64,000 bases of DNA from Salvia splendens. Its lineage: Eukaryota > Streptophyta > Magnoliopsida > Lamiales > Lamiaceae. Made by a program: the position numbers and the translations under genes. Below the pieces are notes generated by a model. That model was not told where the DNA came from. It searched no databases and saw only the letters and a list, made by a program, of their open reading frames with translations. The DNA lies in NCBI RefSeq assembly GCF_004379255.2, contig NC_056041.1:21049559-21113558 (forward strand), read 5' to 3'. Positions 42,748 through 54,989 of this stretch are shown here, piece after piece (within the stretch, counting starts at the first letter, position 1; each line of letters starts with the position of its first letter).

Positions 42748-43660
42748 ACTCGAACTCAGTCGAAGCTCGGGTGTTTTTAATAATCGACAATGTACTTGTA
42801 GAACGTGTGATGTTATTATTGTCTGCTGTTTGTTCCTCTGCAGATAGCACATACTTGCATTTGATATCCTAAGCTGATTATGATGATCAGCTATATGCTG
42901 TTTTTCTTGAAGGTAACTGCCTAAACTCTTGAATATCTGCTTCTGTTAGAACTGAACTTTAGCAATGGTGACAGAATTGGATGATTATATCAAGCTGTTT
43001 GGACGAAATACAGTAAACAACTGAAATTTATTACTCCATTTAAACCTGAATCTTTGATACAACTAAGATTGATGTTTCTAGTTATTTCAGAATGAAATAG
43101 ACCATTTGCTGATCTCACAGAATGATAGAAAATTCTTCAGGAGTAGTTGTCTAGATATTTAGAATGCATCATCCTGTCTAGCTTTCCCACGTTATAAGAA
43201 TTCGGTGTAGACCAAGTCTGAGGTGGTGCCTGTAGGTTTTAAAGTTTGGTGGTTGTATTCATTAATCCCGAGGCAGCTTGATTCGAAGGTCTCCATGGAC
43301 TCGTACTGAAAATGTTTAAGGTTAAAAACCAGCATTCCGCATTAAAGTTAAGCAACAGACATGGCATTCAATCACTGTTACTGCGATCTTTTTACCTGGC
43401 ATCCACAGCAGAGACTATTTGAACTCATTTCTTAGCTTCAGCTATTATACTTATTAAGAAAATCCTGCATCAAAGGAAAGATACAATTAACCAACAAGAT
43501 AATCCATGATTAGCCAAGGTGCGAGCTTGTTAAGCATGAGATGATGGTATCAAAGAGCTATCACTTGGAACCTTCTAGTACCAAATGCAGATAGAAACAC
43601 AATTTTCATGCACCATTTCAACTTTAGAACTATAAGAAAATGACACCAGTCACCAGATTG
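42748..43660. other. SPL 3' UTR and intergenic sequence
   Basis: The first 150-200 bp are likely SPL 3' UTR. The rest has no recognised gene or repeat. Confidence 0.5.
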
Positions 43661-43696
43661 ATCAAGCCACACACACAATTTTATTTTTTCGAAAAT

Positions 43697-43872
43697 ATTG
43701 TATTTGTACCTCTTCTGTAATTTCTTCTTCCTCTTCTTCACATTCTTTTTCCTCATCGTCTTCTTCCTTCTTCTCCACCTTAACCTCCCTATTTTCAAGC
43801 TGCGCTAGAGCAGCATCTGCCTTTCTGAAGTTCAATACGACTCTCCTCCTTCCCACTTTAACTAAGAAAACC
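43697..43872 (-). other. Isolated exon-like segment, acidic coiled-coil peptide
   Basis: Between an acceptor-like TCCGGTTGCAG and a donor-like GAAGAG/GTACAA, the minus strand encodes VFLVKVGRRRVVLNFRKADA followed by a Glu/Lys-rich stretch. It lies just downstream of the PPR pseudogene on the same strand. It could be a terminal exon of a fused transcript or a stray exon. The family was not recognised. Confidence 0.25.
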
Positions 43873-44907
43873 TGCAACCGGAGAAAGAAAAGGAACTTCT
43901 TCAACTTCTTTCCTTTCATTCTAGAGTTATGTAACCTTATACAATCAACAATCAAACCAAACAGTGTGTACCTTTGAGAAAATGTTGATCTCTAGTTGAA
44001 GGTGGGAACATCCCCAACCTCAGAGATTTGCAACAATAACTCATCCAAAGTCAAAAATATCACGTCCTTTTCCTGATGCAGTCCATCTTTTGCTGTGAAA
44101 ACGTGGATCTGATCCTTGACTTTGATCCATATCTGTCCACGGAGTTTCTTGATGCCCTTCTCTCTCATCGAAGCTCTCAAACAGGCCACATCTTTCCAGT
44201 TGCCAGCAGAGGCATGTATGTTGCACAGTAAGACATGAGCAGCAGGGTTGGAAGGATCAACCCTCAAGATCTTCTCAGCAACACGCCTTCCAACTTCAAC
44301 ATTGCCACAATTTTTACAAGCAGCCAATAGAGTTTTCCATGTCATTACATCCGGTTCGAATCCCAGTTGATCAATGAAAACTTCTGCATCATGGATACGA
44401 CCAGCTCGAGCAAGAAGGTCAACAACGCACGAGATGTGCTCTCGTGTAGGGATCACACCATGCTCGTGTTCCATAGATTTCAAAAGCTGTATCCCCTCAT
44501 CCACCAGTCCAACATGACTACAAGCAATCAAAACTCCTACAAATGTAACCTGGTTAGGTTTTATGCCGTGTTTCTTCATTCTTCTGAAGAGATTCAGAGC
44601 TTCTTGTCCCAAGCCAAACTGTGCATATCCCACAATTAAACTACTCCACGAAACAACATTCGGATTGGGCATGCAGTCGAAGACCTTCCAGCGCTTTCAA
44701 GGGATCCTCACTTGACATACATATCAATCAATCCATTCATGACAGCAATGCCAGAGTCGAGCCCATACTTCACAGCGCAACAGTTAACTTGATCCCCCAT
44801 CTCTAATGTGGCGACTTTCCCACATGCTCTGATAACATTGGCCAAGATAACACCATTGGCCACAGAGCAGGGAACGGACAGTGATATCATTCGGTGCTGA
44901 CCCAGAA

Positions 44908-45350
44908 TGATAGGAGTGAAAGGCGAGGGGAGAGGAGAGGGAGCATGAGATATTCTCTTGTTTCGATATGTAAATTGTATGGGTAATAATGAAGGAATCG
45001 ATCACTTGGATTGCTGAAATAATAAGAGAGAACACTCCTCCGCAGAGGCTTACGACTTCAGTCGTCCAATTACAAATGATCTATCCCAGATAAAAAGAGC
45101 TTCCTAATTACCTTTATTTATACTAAGCGGAACTTAACTAAAAGCATAAATCTAGGAATGCATGAGAAAAGGAAAGCAGCTGAAACTGCCGTGCATGAGA
45201 ATAGGAAAGCAGCTGAAACATAAATGAGCTGGCGGCTGACTTCTTCAACCCCTTGCACCGGCTCCCTTCTTTTCCTCGCCGCCTCCAACGTCCTTCCCCT
45301 TATTGCGGCGTGTGTATACCTTCCAACCGCCCAGGCCGCTGACCGTATCA
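44908..45350 (-). repeat. Gypsy 3' LTR (443 bp)
   Basis: Plus-strand borders TGATAGGAGTGAAAGG and GACCGTATCA. The uninterrupted copy of the LTR pair. Confidence 0.92.
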
Positions 45351-48300
45351 ATTGCCCCGCCCGTCGGAACAGCCTTGTCCGCAAGGCTGAAGAAAGGAAA
45401 CTGGCCGCGGACGTCCGCCTCGTCCATCCAAGTTGCCTCGTCATCCCCCAGGCCGACCCACCCAATGAGAACCTGGTCGACGGTATCGTCATCTCGGCGC
45501 TCAGTTCGACGTGCCAGCACCTTGTCCGGAAGGAAAGGGGGCGCGACATCGACTAGGCTGTCGGGTAGCGTGGTTTCCACAGGTGCGTCTCCCACGGCCC
45601 GTTTGAGGAGGGAGACGTGGAACACCGGGTGTATGCGGGCTGAGTCGGGAAGCTGCAGCCGATACGCCGTTGCCCCAATACGCGCCTCGATTTTAAAAGG
45701 CCCAAAAAATCGGGGGGTGAGTTTCCTATTTCGGGTCGTGAACAGCGAGGACTGCCGGTGGGGCCGGAACCGTAGGTAGACCATATCGCCAACGCAGTAT
45801 TCGACATCCCGATGTCGCTTGTTCGCGGAGGCCACCATGCGGTCCTGGGCTCAACGCAGGTGGTGCCGCAGCAGCTCCAGCATCTCGTCACGGGAGCGTA
45901 GAGAGTCCAAAACGGACTGGGCCGGACCTCCCCTGGCAAGAAGGCGTGCAACGTGGGCGGGGGACGACCGTAAACTGTTTCGAACGGAGTCATGCCCGAA
46001 GCAGAATGGGCGCTCGTGTTATAGCAGTACTCCGCCCATGGGAGCCACTTGTTCCACTGCTTCGGCCTGTCGGAGGAAAAACAACGCAAGTATGTCTGTA
46101 GGCACCGATTTAGCACCTCCGTTTGGCCGTCGGTTTCGGGGTGATAGGCGGAACTCATCTTGAGGGTAGTGCCCGTGGCCCGAAATAGATCTTTCCAGAA
46201 AGAGCTGAGGAAAATGGGGTCGCGATCCGACACGATGGACCGGGGAATGCCGTGGAGACGAACCACCTCGTCGGTAAAAACGTCCGCGACCTGCCGGGCT
46301 GTGAACGGGTGTCGAAGGCCGATAAAGTGGGCGTATTTGGACAGACGGTCGACGACTACAAACGCGCAGTCCAGACCCCCAGCTCTCGGCAGCCCCGAGA
46401 CGAAATCCATGCTGATATCTTCCCACACGCGGCTCGGTATTGGCAGGGGCTGGAGGAGGCCGGCCGGGGACTTGGTGTCGGCCTTGTGCCTCTGACACGT
46501 TGTGCAAGCCGCTACAAAATTCGTGACGTGCTTCATCATCCCGGGCCAGTAAACGTTTGATGCGATCCGTCGGTATGTGCGGTAGGCTCCCGAGTGCCCC
46601 CCGGTGGGGGTGACATGGAATTCGGCCAGGAGTCTCGGGATCCACGGAGAATGGGGTGGCACGACTATCCTCCCTTTATAGAATAGGGTCCCATGGATGA
46701 GCTCGTAGTGTGGGGAAGTGCGGTGGCTGGCCTCCAAAGCGGTCTTGATTTTTGCCAAAGATGGGTCGGCCGAGAGGGTCTCCTGGACCGAGGACCAGTC
46801 TGGCCAAGACGGAATGGAAATCGCCGCGAGCTCCGGTGTGTTCTCGTCCCGCCGGGACAGCGCATCGGCTGCCCGATTCAACCTGCCCTCCTAGTATACG
46901 ATGGCGAAATCATAGCCCAGCAGTTTTGCCGCCCAGTTTTGTTGTGCCGGGGTGGCCAGGGGGTGGGCCACGGGGTGGGCCAGGACTTCTCTGATCCGTG
47001 TGCACGACGAATCGCCGGCCCAACAAGTAGGGACGCCAATGATGGATCGAGAGGACGAGGCCCATGAGCTCCTTCTCGTACGCCGACTTGGCCAACCAAC
47101 GAGAGGACAGTGTCTTGCTGAAATATGCCACCGGCTGGCGGTCCTGCATTAGAACAGCGCTGAGGCCCCGCCCCGAAGCATCGCACTCTATGACGAACTC
47201 CTTTGTAAAATCCGGCATCCGGAGCAGTGGTGCCGATGTCGGTGCCGATTTGAGGGTGTCGAAGGCAGCGGCTGCCGCCGGCGGCCAATCCCATGCGGCC
47301 TTAGATTGGGTGACGAGGGGCTTTTTCAAGAGCTCCGTCAATGGGGCGGCAATCTTGCAGTAGTCCTTGATGAAGCGGCGTTAGTACCCGTCAACCCTAG
47401 GAACCCGCGGATGCTTTTTAGGGACGTCGGCGTCGGCCAATGGAGGACAGCCGAAATTTTGGCCGGGTCCATTCTAACGCCGTCGAACGACACAATGTGG
47501 CCGAGATACTCGAGGAGCGACCCAGAAGACATTTCTTCGCGTTGATCACCAGTGCATGGGCGTTAAGTACCTCGAAGACTCGGCGAGATGGCGCACATGA
47601 TCATCCCACGACGTGCTGTAGACGAGAATGTCGTCGAAAAATACCAAAACAAACTTCTGAAGGGCCGGGCGGAAGATGTCGTTCATTAGGCTCTGGAACG
47701 TGGCGGGCGCGTTGGTGAGGCCGAAAGGCATGACCAGGAACTCGTAGTGGCCGGAGTGGGTTCGGAATGCCGTCTTCGGAACGTCCCTGCTGGCCACCCG
47801 AATTTGGTGGTACCCTGCTTTCAGATCGATTTTGCTGAACCACTTGGCGCCGTGCAACTCGTCTAGCAGTTCCTGGATCACCGGGATAGGATATTTGTCC
47901 GGGACTGTTCTTTTGTTGAGCTCCCTGTAGTCGACGCAAAACCTCCATGAGCCGTCTTTCTTGCGTACCAGGAGTACCGGGCTCGAAAAGGGCTGGTGCT
48001 GGGTTGAATTACCCCGGAACTTAACATCTCGGCGACGAGCTTTTCCATCTCATCTTTCTGCAAGTGGTTGTATCGATAGGGCCTTACCGAGACGGGGTCG
48101 GTGCCGGGAAGAAGTGGGATCCTGTGGTCCGTCCGGCGGCGGGGGGTAACCCGACGGTTTCCCTCGTCATTGCCGGGAACTCCTCAACCAGCCTCAGGAG
48201 GTGCGACTTGGCTGCGGTTGGCAGTGCCGGATCGAACCCGAAAGGCTCGGCCGCGGTGTCCTTCTCGAGGGCGTGGAGGACCCAGCAACAGTCCCCGTCC

Positions 48301-49817
48301 TCGAGGCGGCGAAGGTCGCTGGTGGAGCATGCTCGGCGCATGAGGGACGGGTCTCCCCTGAGTGAGACCGGCCGACCGTTGACCTTGAAATCCATGGATG
48401 ACCGCTGCCAATTAGCCATGACGTAGCCGAGGGATGCGAGCCAAGCGACCCCTAGAATGACGTCGATGTTCCGGAGGGGAAACACGTAGCACGCCACCAC
48501 AAACTCCTCGTTCCCCAATATAAGTGGCACGGTCCTACACATCCCGGCTGCCCGACGTGTGGAGCCGTCGCCTAGTACCACCTAATAGGGCGAGGTCGGG
48601 GTAATCTGTAGTTCGAGTCGCCGTGCGCACTCCTCGGATATGAAGCAATAGTTGGCGCCGCTGTCGATCATTACTTTTACTTGTTGTGATGCGATTTCCC
48701 CAAAAAGTTTCATCGTATTCGCCGTGTCTAAGCCGTTTAGAGACAAGGCCGACAGTTGGGGTTCCGCCCCAGTCTCCAAAATCTCCGAGTCTTCAGCGTC
48801 GGGGTCCTCTTCCGCAACTTCCTCCTCGTCGCATATCATGACATTGAGGGTTCTGGGAGGGTATCTATGGGCTGGCCCAAACTTCAGCCCACATTTGACA
48901 CAGGTTCCCGCTGCTATGTGTCGCCTATACTCCTCCGGGGACACGTTACGGAAACGTTTTGACACCGGTTTCGAGGAAGCCGTGGAGTACGCGGGGCCTG
49001 GGGAATACCCCTTGGAGGTCGACCGGTTTGAGGGCGCCGGAAAGGAGGGCGTTTGAACCGTGGTCTGGGAAGAGGCAGCCCGTTGGGGCTGAGCCGAGGC
49101 TATGATGTCTAGATCGAGGGCCATTTCGACCGCGTCTTCATAGGTCGTGATCTTGGCGGCCTTCATTTGGAGACGCACCTCTGGTCGAAGTGCGGCCATG
49201 AAGAAACCGAGGTACTGCTGGCAAGAAATGTCCGGTACTTGCGCGAGGCGTGCCTCAAATGCCGCGACAAATTCCGCCACGGAACCCGTGTGCCTGACCG
49301 CTGCGAAGGCTTCGTATTCATTCAATGCTCCGGTGCCCCCGAAACGTTTCATCAGTTCCCTTGCGAATCGAGCCCACGGCAGGTCCGGAACTCGAAGCCG
49401 CAGCAATTGGTACCACGGAAGGGCCTAGCCCGCCAGGGCCACCATCGCGAGACCCACCCGATCCTCGGGGGCAGTCCCTGCGATCAAAAAGTATTGCTCC
49501 GCCCGTGCCAGCCAGGCGAGGGCATCCGAGCCATCGAACGTGGGCATGGGAGACGCCGAAACGCCCCCGGTGGCCGGCTGCCTGGGGCCGTGGTTCGCCG
49601 ACGTGGATCCATCTGCTGGGTTAGTCGTGTCTTTGAGTTTCAGTGACGCGAAACCCTCGCGCATCTCCTGAAGCATGGCCGCTACCTGTTCCTCCGTATG
49701 GCGGAACTGAGTGTTTAGTTCCTTCACCGCGGCGTCCAGCGAGAGGCTGGTCTGGCGCAGGTCACTCGTCGCCTTCTCCAATTCATCCAGTCGCGTGTCC
49801 GCCCTAGAGTTCACCAT
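45238..49817 (-). pseudogene. Gypsy chromovirus gag-pol, several stops and frameshifts
   Basis: Gag begins near 49817 (MVNSRADTRLDELEKATSDL). A TAG near 49424 interrupts LAMVALAG-stop-ALPWYQ. Protease: VMIDSGANYCFIS, then an in-frame stop near 48582, then [31 protein letters not shown] and FFDDILVYS. RNase H: FVIECDASGRGLSAVL. Integrase: HHCC in HVTPTGGHSG and CTTCQRHK, core DFVSGLPRA and SDRDPIFLSSFW. The C-terminal part ends in a chromodomain-like segment (DQVLIGWVGLGDDEATW), which places it among chromoviruses. Frames change in the RT, RNase H and integrase C-terminal parts. The G/C-rich coding composition contrasts strongly with the flanks. Confidence 0.9.
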
Positions 49818-49833
49818 TGTTCACCGCACCAAT
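49817..49833 (-). promoter_or_regulatory. Candidate primer-binding region of the Gypsy element
   Basis: Directly inside the 5' LTR the minus strand reads ATTGGTGCGGTGAACAA, where the primer-binding site must lie. The tRNA was not identified. Confidence 0.5.
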
Positions 49834-50140
49834 TGATAGGAGTGAAAGGCGAGGGGAGAGGAGAGGGAGCACGAGATATGCTCTTGTTTCGATATGTAAA
49901 TTGTATGGGTAATAATGAAGGAATCGATCACTTGGATTGCTGAAATAATAAGAGAGAACACTCCTCCGCAGAGGCCTACGACTTCAGTCGTCCAATTACA
50001 AATGATCTATCCCAGATAAAAAGAGCTTCCTAATTACCTTTATTTATACTAAGCGGAACTTAACTAAAAGCATAAATCTAGGAATGCATGAGAAAAGGAA
50101 AGCAGCTGAAACTGCCGTGCATGAGAATAGGAAAGCAGCT

Positions 50141-50827
50141 TGTAATAATGGAGTGCTCATTTCAGTTGGAAGAAGCTCGGCCAGAAAGGAGTTCGGTAAG
50201 CTCGGCTTACCGAGCTGGAACTAGCTTGGAACTAGCAGAAGAAGAAGGAAGCTCGGCTTTGAGCGCGGCTTTGAGTTCGGCTTTGAGCCGAGAAGACAGT
50301 TGGTCTTGAGCCGAGAAGCAAAGGAGTTCGGTTTGTGTACCGAGAAAGGAGTTCGGTTTGTGAACCGAGAAGGGAGCTCGGTTGTGAGCCGAAGAGAGTG
50401 CTCGGTTGTGAGCCGAAAAGAAAGTTCGGTCTTGAGTCAAGAATAGAGTTCGTCTTGAGCCGAAAAAGAAGAAGCTACAGTTCGGTCTTGAACCGAGAAG
50501 GAAGTTCGGCCTAGAGAAACTAGCCGTTGGTGCAGCAGTTAGTTAGCCGAGATGTAGCAGTTATTCTTCTTGCTTTCTTGATTCTTCTTGTAGTTAGTTA
50601 GTAGCAGTTGCTACTTGATTGTAGAGCTTTAAATAGCTCAAAACCATGTACGTAGTTAGTAGTGAAAAAATCAATAAAGAGTTTTCAAGTTTTCTCTCCA
50701 AGATTACCATCTTCGATACTCTAAGTGTGAGTGTGTGTTCTTCTGCATTGTGAGTGATCATACAACTGTGAGTGTGTGTGTGATTCACCTGAGTGTGTGA
50801 AAGTCTTGTGCGTATTGAATCCCAACA
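50141..50827 (+). repeat. 5' LTR of the young Copia (687 bp)
   Basis: Starts TGTAATAATGG and ends GAATCCCAACA. It is full of short alternating TTCGG and GAGCCGA motifs (50160-50520), many pairing as small palindromes (for example GCTCGGCTTACCGAGC). A likely transcript leader follows with GTGAGTGTGTGT repeats. Confidence 0.93.
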
Positions 50828-50828
50828 A

Positions 50829-50844
50829 GTGGCGCCGTCTGTGG
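50829..50844 (+). promoter_or_regulatory. Primer-binding site of the young Copia
   Basis: GTGGCGCCGTCTGTGG, immediately inside the 5' LTR; a TGGCGCC-type PBS, unlike the initiator-Met type of the first Copia. Confidence 0.75.
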
Positions 50845-50891
50845 GAAGGGGATATTGAAGCTGATTTGCAGAGGATCAAACGGTTTCAGAG

Positions 50892-53800
50892 ATGGCAGCA
50901 AGGCTTGATGCAGAAAAGTTCACAGGCAAGAATGATTATAGCCTGTGGAAGATGAAGATGAAGGCGGTCTTGATTCAACAAGGCTTGGCCGCAGTTCTTG
51001 CAAATACAGAAGAGAAAGGAAAGGCTCCAATGCTTGATGATAAAGCTCAGGCAAAGATGGAGGAGATGCAGCTCAAGGCACATTCTGCAGTGATTCTGTG
51101 CCTTGGAGATAAGGTCTTGAGGGAAGTTCAAGAAGCCAAGACTGCGGTGGAGATCTTGAACAGGTTAGATGAAGTTTACCTGGCAAAATCTTTGGCTAAC
51201 CGGCTGTATCTCAAGAAGAGGCTCTATGCCTATAGTTTTTCTGGTGAAAAATCTATCATAGAGCAGTTGGAGGAGTTCAATAAGATCATTGATGATCTGG
51301 GCTCTGTGGATGTTAAAATTTCAGATGAAGACAAGGCCATTCTTACATTGAATGCCTTGCCTAGCTCGTATGACCAGTTGAGTGATGCAATTATCTATGG
51401 CAGAGATAAGGCTATCACCTATGCAGAAGTCTACTCGGCCTTGATGGCTAAGGAACTCCAGAAGACTACCAGCAGAAGCTCTGCAAGCTCCAATGTTCAA
51501 ACTGCAGAGGCCTTGAATGTGAAGAAGTTCAAAAAGCAGAACTTCAAGAAAAAGTTTGAGGGCTCTAAACCCTCAAGTTCTGATGCTCAGAAGGAAACCA
51601 GAGCATGTTTTTGGTGCAAGAAACCAGGGCACTTGAAGAAGGACTGCCATGCCTGGAAGAGAAAACTAGCCTCTGAGGGCCACAACACTTCTGATTGTGT
51701 AGAGAGTACTGATCCCCCTGCTCAACTCATGAATGTAAGTGATAATGAGATCAGTCACAGGTGGATAATGGACTCAGGGTGCAGCTTCCATATGTGCCCC
51801 AACAAATCTTGGTTTCATGATCTTCAGGAAGCATCAGGGACTGTAGTTCTTGGAAATAACCATGTGTGTCAGATCAAAGGGATAGGGAAAGTGAAGCTAA
51901 GTTTGCAAGATGGCTCTATAAAGATCCTAACTGGGGTGAGGTATATTCCGGAAGTGAAAAGAAATCTCATCTCATTGGGAATGCTGGAGGAGAAAGGGTT
52001 CACCATATTGATGAGTCAGGGAAAGATGCTTGTGAAATCTGGGAATGCAGTGATGATGGAGGCTGACAGAGAGCACATTCTCTATTATCTGAAGGCTAAG
52101 GCTGTTGATGGAGAAAGCAATGCAGTGTCAGATGATTCCATAATGCTATGGCACAAGAGATTGGGCCATCCAGCAGAAGGAAGCTTGAAAGAACTCATCA
52201 AGAAGGGCCTGATCTCTGGAGATTTCAACAAGATGGACCCCTGTGAGCAGTGTATACTTGGAAAAGCAAAGAAGGCACCCTATCCTACAGGTATTCACTC
52301 TTCTACAGCCCCATTAGACTACATACATAGTGATCTCTGGGGCCCTTCACCTGTAAGCTCAATTGGTGGTGGGAAATACTACCTTGCTATTATTGATGAC
52401 TACACTAGGAAACTGTGGGTGTATATACTGAAAGAAAAATCAGAGACATTCACAAAATTCAAGATATGGTGTAAAGAGGTGGAGCTAGAGAAGGGAAGGA
52501 GTGTTAAATGCCTAAGAACTGACAATGGCTTGGAATTCTTGTCTACTGAGTTTGATCTGTTTTGCAAAGAGAAGGGTATGAAGAGGCACCGCACTGTTCC
52601 TGGTAACCCCCAGCAAAATGGTGTTGTGGAGAGGATGAATAGGACTATCCTAGAGAGAGTAAGGTGCTTGTTACTCAGTTCTGGTCTGAGCAACAGATTT
52701 TGGGGAGAGGCTGTGTATACAGCAGCCTATCTCATAAATAAGTGTCCATCTACTGCCCTTAAGTCTGAGACTCCTGATTACATGTGGTATGGAGCCCATA
52801 GTGACTACTCAAAATACAAGGTGTTTGGGTGTGCAGCCTATGCTCATGCTAGGCAAAGTAAGCTTGAGGCTAGGGCTCTAAAATGCATATTGCTGGGTTA
52901 TCAGAGGGGTGTTAAGGGGTATAGGCTCTGGTGCATTGAGCCTGGTAGGCAGAAGGTGGTGGTGAGTAGGGATGTTGTGTTCTTGGAGGATCAGATGCCA
53001 TACTTAAAAAGGAAGCTGGACTCCAATGAAGTTGAGAGTGATTTCCTCAAGGTGGAGCCAGTGGGACTTTGCCAAGGAGCAGGTGGAGCCTCTGACTCAG
53101 AAAGTGAGTCTGAACCAGAGGATGATGGTGCTCTAGCTCGAGGTAGAAAAATTGATGAGCCTACAGCAGACTCTGCCAGAGAGTACCAGATAGCAAGAGA
53201 TAGAGGCAGAAGAAATACAAGACCACCTGAAAGGTTTTCTGATGTGGTCTACTATGCACTTTGTGCTGCTGAGGGCATTGATATTGCAGATCCTCTCACA
53301 TATAAAGAAGCCATGAAGAGTAAAGACAGAGAAAGGTGGATTGAAGCCATGAATGAGGAAATGGAATCTTTACTCAAGAACAAAACATGGATTTTGGTGG
53401 ATAAATCCAGACTGACTACAGATGGAAAAGAAAGGAGGCTGATCAGTTGTAAGTGGTTGTTTAAGAAAAAGATTGAGACCACTGATAAAGATAGAATCAG
53501 ATTCAAGGCAAGGCTGGTGGCTAGGGGCTTCACACAGCAAGAAGGAATTGATTTCAATGAAGTATTTGCTCCAGTTGTTAAGCACACTTCTATTAGGATC
53601 TTGTTGGCAGTTGTGAACCAGCTAGACTGGGAGCTACAACAGCTTGATGTGAAGACAGCCTTCCTCAATGGGGATCTAGAGGAGACTATCTTTATGGAAC
53701 AGCCAGAGGGCTATGTGAAGACTGGAGAAGAAGGCAAGGTGTGCCTGCTACAGAAAAGTCTTTATGGACTTAAGCAAAGTCCTAGACAGTGGAATAAGAA

Positions 53801-54989
53801 GTTTGATGCACAGATGAAGAAGATTGGCTTCTCCAAGTCAGAATATGATGATTGTATTTACATCAAGAAGGCAGGCAGGACTCCCATTGCCTACCTATTA
53901 CTCTATGTGGATGATATGCTACTTGCAGGCCCTTCTATGACAGAAATTCAGAAAGTTAAACAAGATCTGAAGTCGAGCTTTGAAATGAAGGATCTAGGAG
54001 AGTCAAGGAAGATCCTAGGCATACATATTCAGAGAGATAGAGGCTGCAAGAAGCTGTGGATGCTGCAAACTGATTATATTGACAAAGTTATGCAGAGATT
54101 CAGAATGGAGAATGCTAAACCTGCCTCAACACCCTTGTCCCAGAGTTTCAGATTATCAAAGGAACAAGCTCCTAAAACTAAGCAAGAGGCTGATGAGATG
54201 GAGGCTATCCCTTATGCTAGTGTTGTTGGGAGTATCATGTACACTATGATTTGTACAAGACCAGATCTTGCTCATGCTATCTCAGTGACTAGCAGATACA
54301 TGGCAGACCCGGGGAAGGAGCATTGGAATGCTCTTAAATGGATATTGAGGTACATGAAGTCAACTAAGGACTGGGGGATTGTGTTCAATGGCTGGGAAGG
54401 TGGATCTGAGGAGGTTGTGCAGGGGTATTGTGATGCAGACTATGCTGCAAATCTGGACACCAGAAAGTCTCAAACAGGTTATTTGTTCACCATGTTTGGA
54501 ACTGTGATCAGTTGGAAATCAGGTCTGCAGAGTGTAGTTGCTCTCTCAACTACAGAATCAGAGTATATAGCTCTCACTGCAGCTGTACAGGAGAGCTTTT
54601 GGATCCAGGGAGTAATTTCTGATTTTGGTTTTGACCAAGAAACAATGGTGATTCATTGTGACAGCAGCTCAGCTATATGCTTGGCTAAACATCCGGGTTT
54701 CCATGAAAGGAGCAAGCATATAGACATAAAGTTGCACTTTATTAGAGATGAGATTGAAAGGGGAAGGGTGAAGGTGGTTAAGATTAACACCTTGCACAAT
54801 CCGGCAGATATGCTAACTAAATCTCTAAGTAGAGACAAGTTTGATCATTGCAAGAAGTTGATCAATGTTTGTGCACGAACTGAGATGAGCCCTCAGGTGG
54901 AGAATTGTAATAATGGAGTGCTCATTTCAGTTGGAAGAAGCTCGGCCAGAAAGGAGTTCGGTAAGCTCGGCTTACCGAGCTGGAACTAG
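50892..54989 (+). CDS. Copia gag-pol polyprotein, intact (1365 residues)
   Basis: A single frame from ATG 50892 (MAARLDAEKFTGKNDYSLWK). Gag (UBN2 type), then the CCHC knuckle CFWCKKPGHLKKDC (about residues 239-252), protease WIMDSGCSFH (Asp about 294), integrase zinc region LWHKRLGH (about 419) and C-x2-C, core RTDNGLEF (about 542-549), an acidic linker (SESESEPEDDG), RT with YVDDML (about 1005) and RNase H with TTESEY (about 1220). The order int-RT is that of Copia. The stop lies 84 bp inside the 3' LTR, so the last 27 or so residues are encoded by LTR sequence; the polypurine tract is itself coding. No lesion found. Confidence 0.95.
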   Translation: MAARLDAEKFTGKNDYSLWKMKMKAVLIQQGLAAVLANTEEKGKAPMLDDKAQAKMEEMQLKAHSAVILCLGDKVLREVQEAKTAVEILNRLDEVYLAKSLANRLYLKKRLYAYSFSGEKSIIEQLEEFNKIIDDLGSVDVKISDEDKAILTLNALPSSYDQLSDAIIYGRDKAITYAEVYSALMAKELQKTTSRSSASSNVQTAEALNVKKFKKQNFKKKFEGSKPSSSDAQKETRACFWCKKPGHLKKDCHAWKRKLASEGHNTSDCVESTDPPAQLMNVSDNEISHRWIMDSGCSFHMCPNKSWFHDLQEASGTVVLGNNHVCQIKGIGKVKLSLQDGSIKILTGVRYIPEVKRNLISLGMLEEKGFTILMSQGKMLVKSGNAVMMEADREHILYYLKAKAVDGESNAVSDDSIMLWHKRLGHPAEGSLKELIKKGLISGDFNKMDPCEQCILGKAKKAPYPTGIHSSTAPLDYIHSDLWGPSPVSSIGGGKYYLAIIDDYTRKLWVYILKEKSETFTKFKIWCKEVELEKGRSVKCLRTDNGLEFLSTEFDLFCKEKGMKRHRTVPGNPQQNGVVERMNRTILERVRCLLLSSGLSNRFWGEAVYTAAYLINKCPSTALKSETPDYMWYGAHSDYSKYKVFGCAAYAHARQSKLEARALKCILLGYQRGVKGYRLWCIEPGRQKVVVSRDVVFLEDQMPYLKRKLDSNEVESDFLKVEPVGLCQGAGGASDSESESEPEDDGALARGRKIDEPTADSAREYQIARDRGRRNTRPPERFSDVVYYALCAAEGIDIADPLTYKEAMKSKDRERWIEAMNEEMESLLKNKTWILVDKSRLTTDGKERRLISCKWLFKKKIETTDKDRIRFKARLVARGFTQQEGIDFNEVFAPVVKHTSIRILLAVVNQLDWELQQLDVKTAFLNGDLEETIFMEQPEGYVKTGEEGKVCLLQKSLYGLKQSPRQWNKKFDAQMKKIGFSKSEYDDCIYIKKAGRTPIAYLLLYVDDMLLAGPSMTEIQKVKQDLKSSFEMKDLGESRKILGIHIQRDRGCKKLWMLQTDYIDKVMQRFRMENAKPASTPLSQSFRLSKEQAPKTKQEADEMEAIPYASVVGSIMYTMICTRPDLAHAISVTSRYMADPGKEHWNALKWILRYMKSTKDWGIVFNGWEGGSEEVVQGYCDADYAANLDTRKSQTGYLFTMFGTVISWKSGLQSVVALSTTESEYIALTAAVQESFWIQGVISDFGFDQETMVIHCDSSSAICLAKHPGFHERSKHIDIKLHFIRDEIERGRVKVVKINTLHNPADMLTKSLSRDKFDHCKKLINVCARTEMSPQVENCNNGVLISVGRSSARKEFGKLGLPSWN
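54892..54905 (+). promoter_or_regulatory. Polypurine tract of the young Copia
   Basis: CAGGTGGAGAAT directly before the 3' LTR, within the coding frame. Purine-rich, as needed for plus-strand priming. Confidence 0.6.

Noticed and set aside
45224..49646. Numerous plus-strand frames of 60-159 residues
   Set aside because: Shadows of the G/C-rich Gypsy coding strand (minus).
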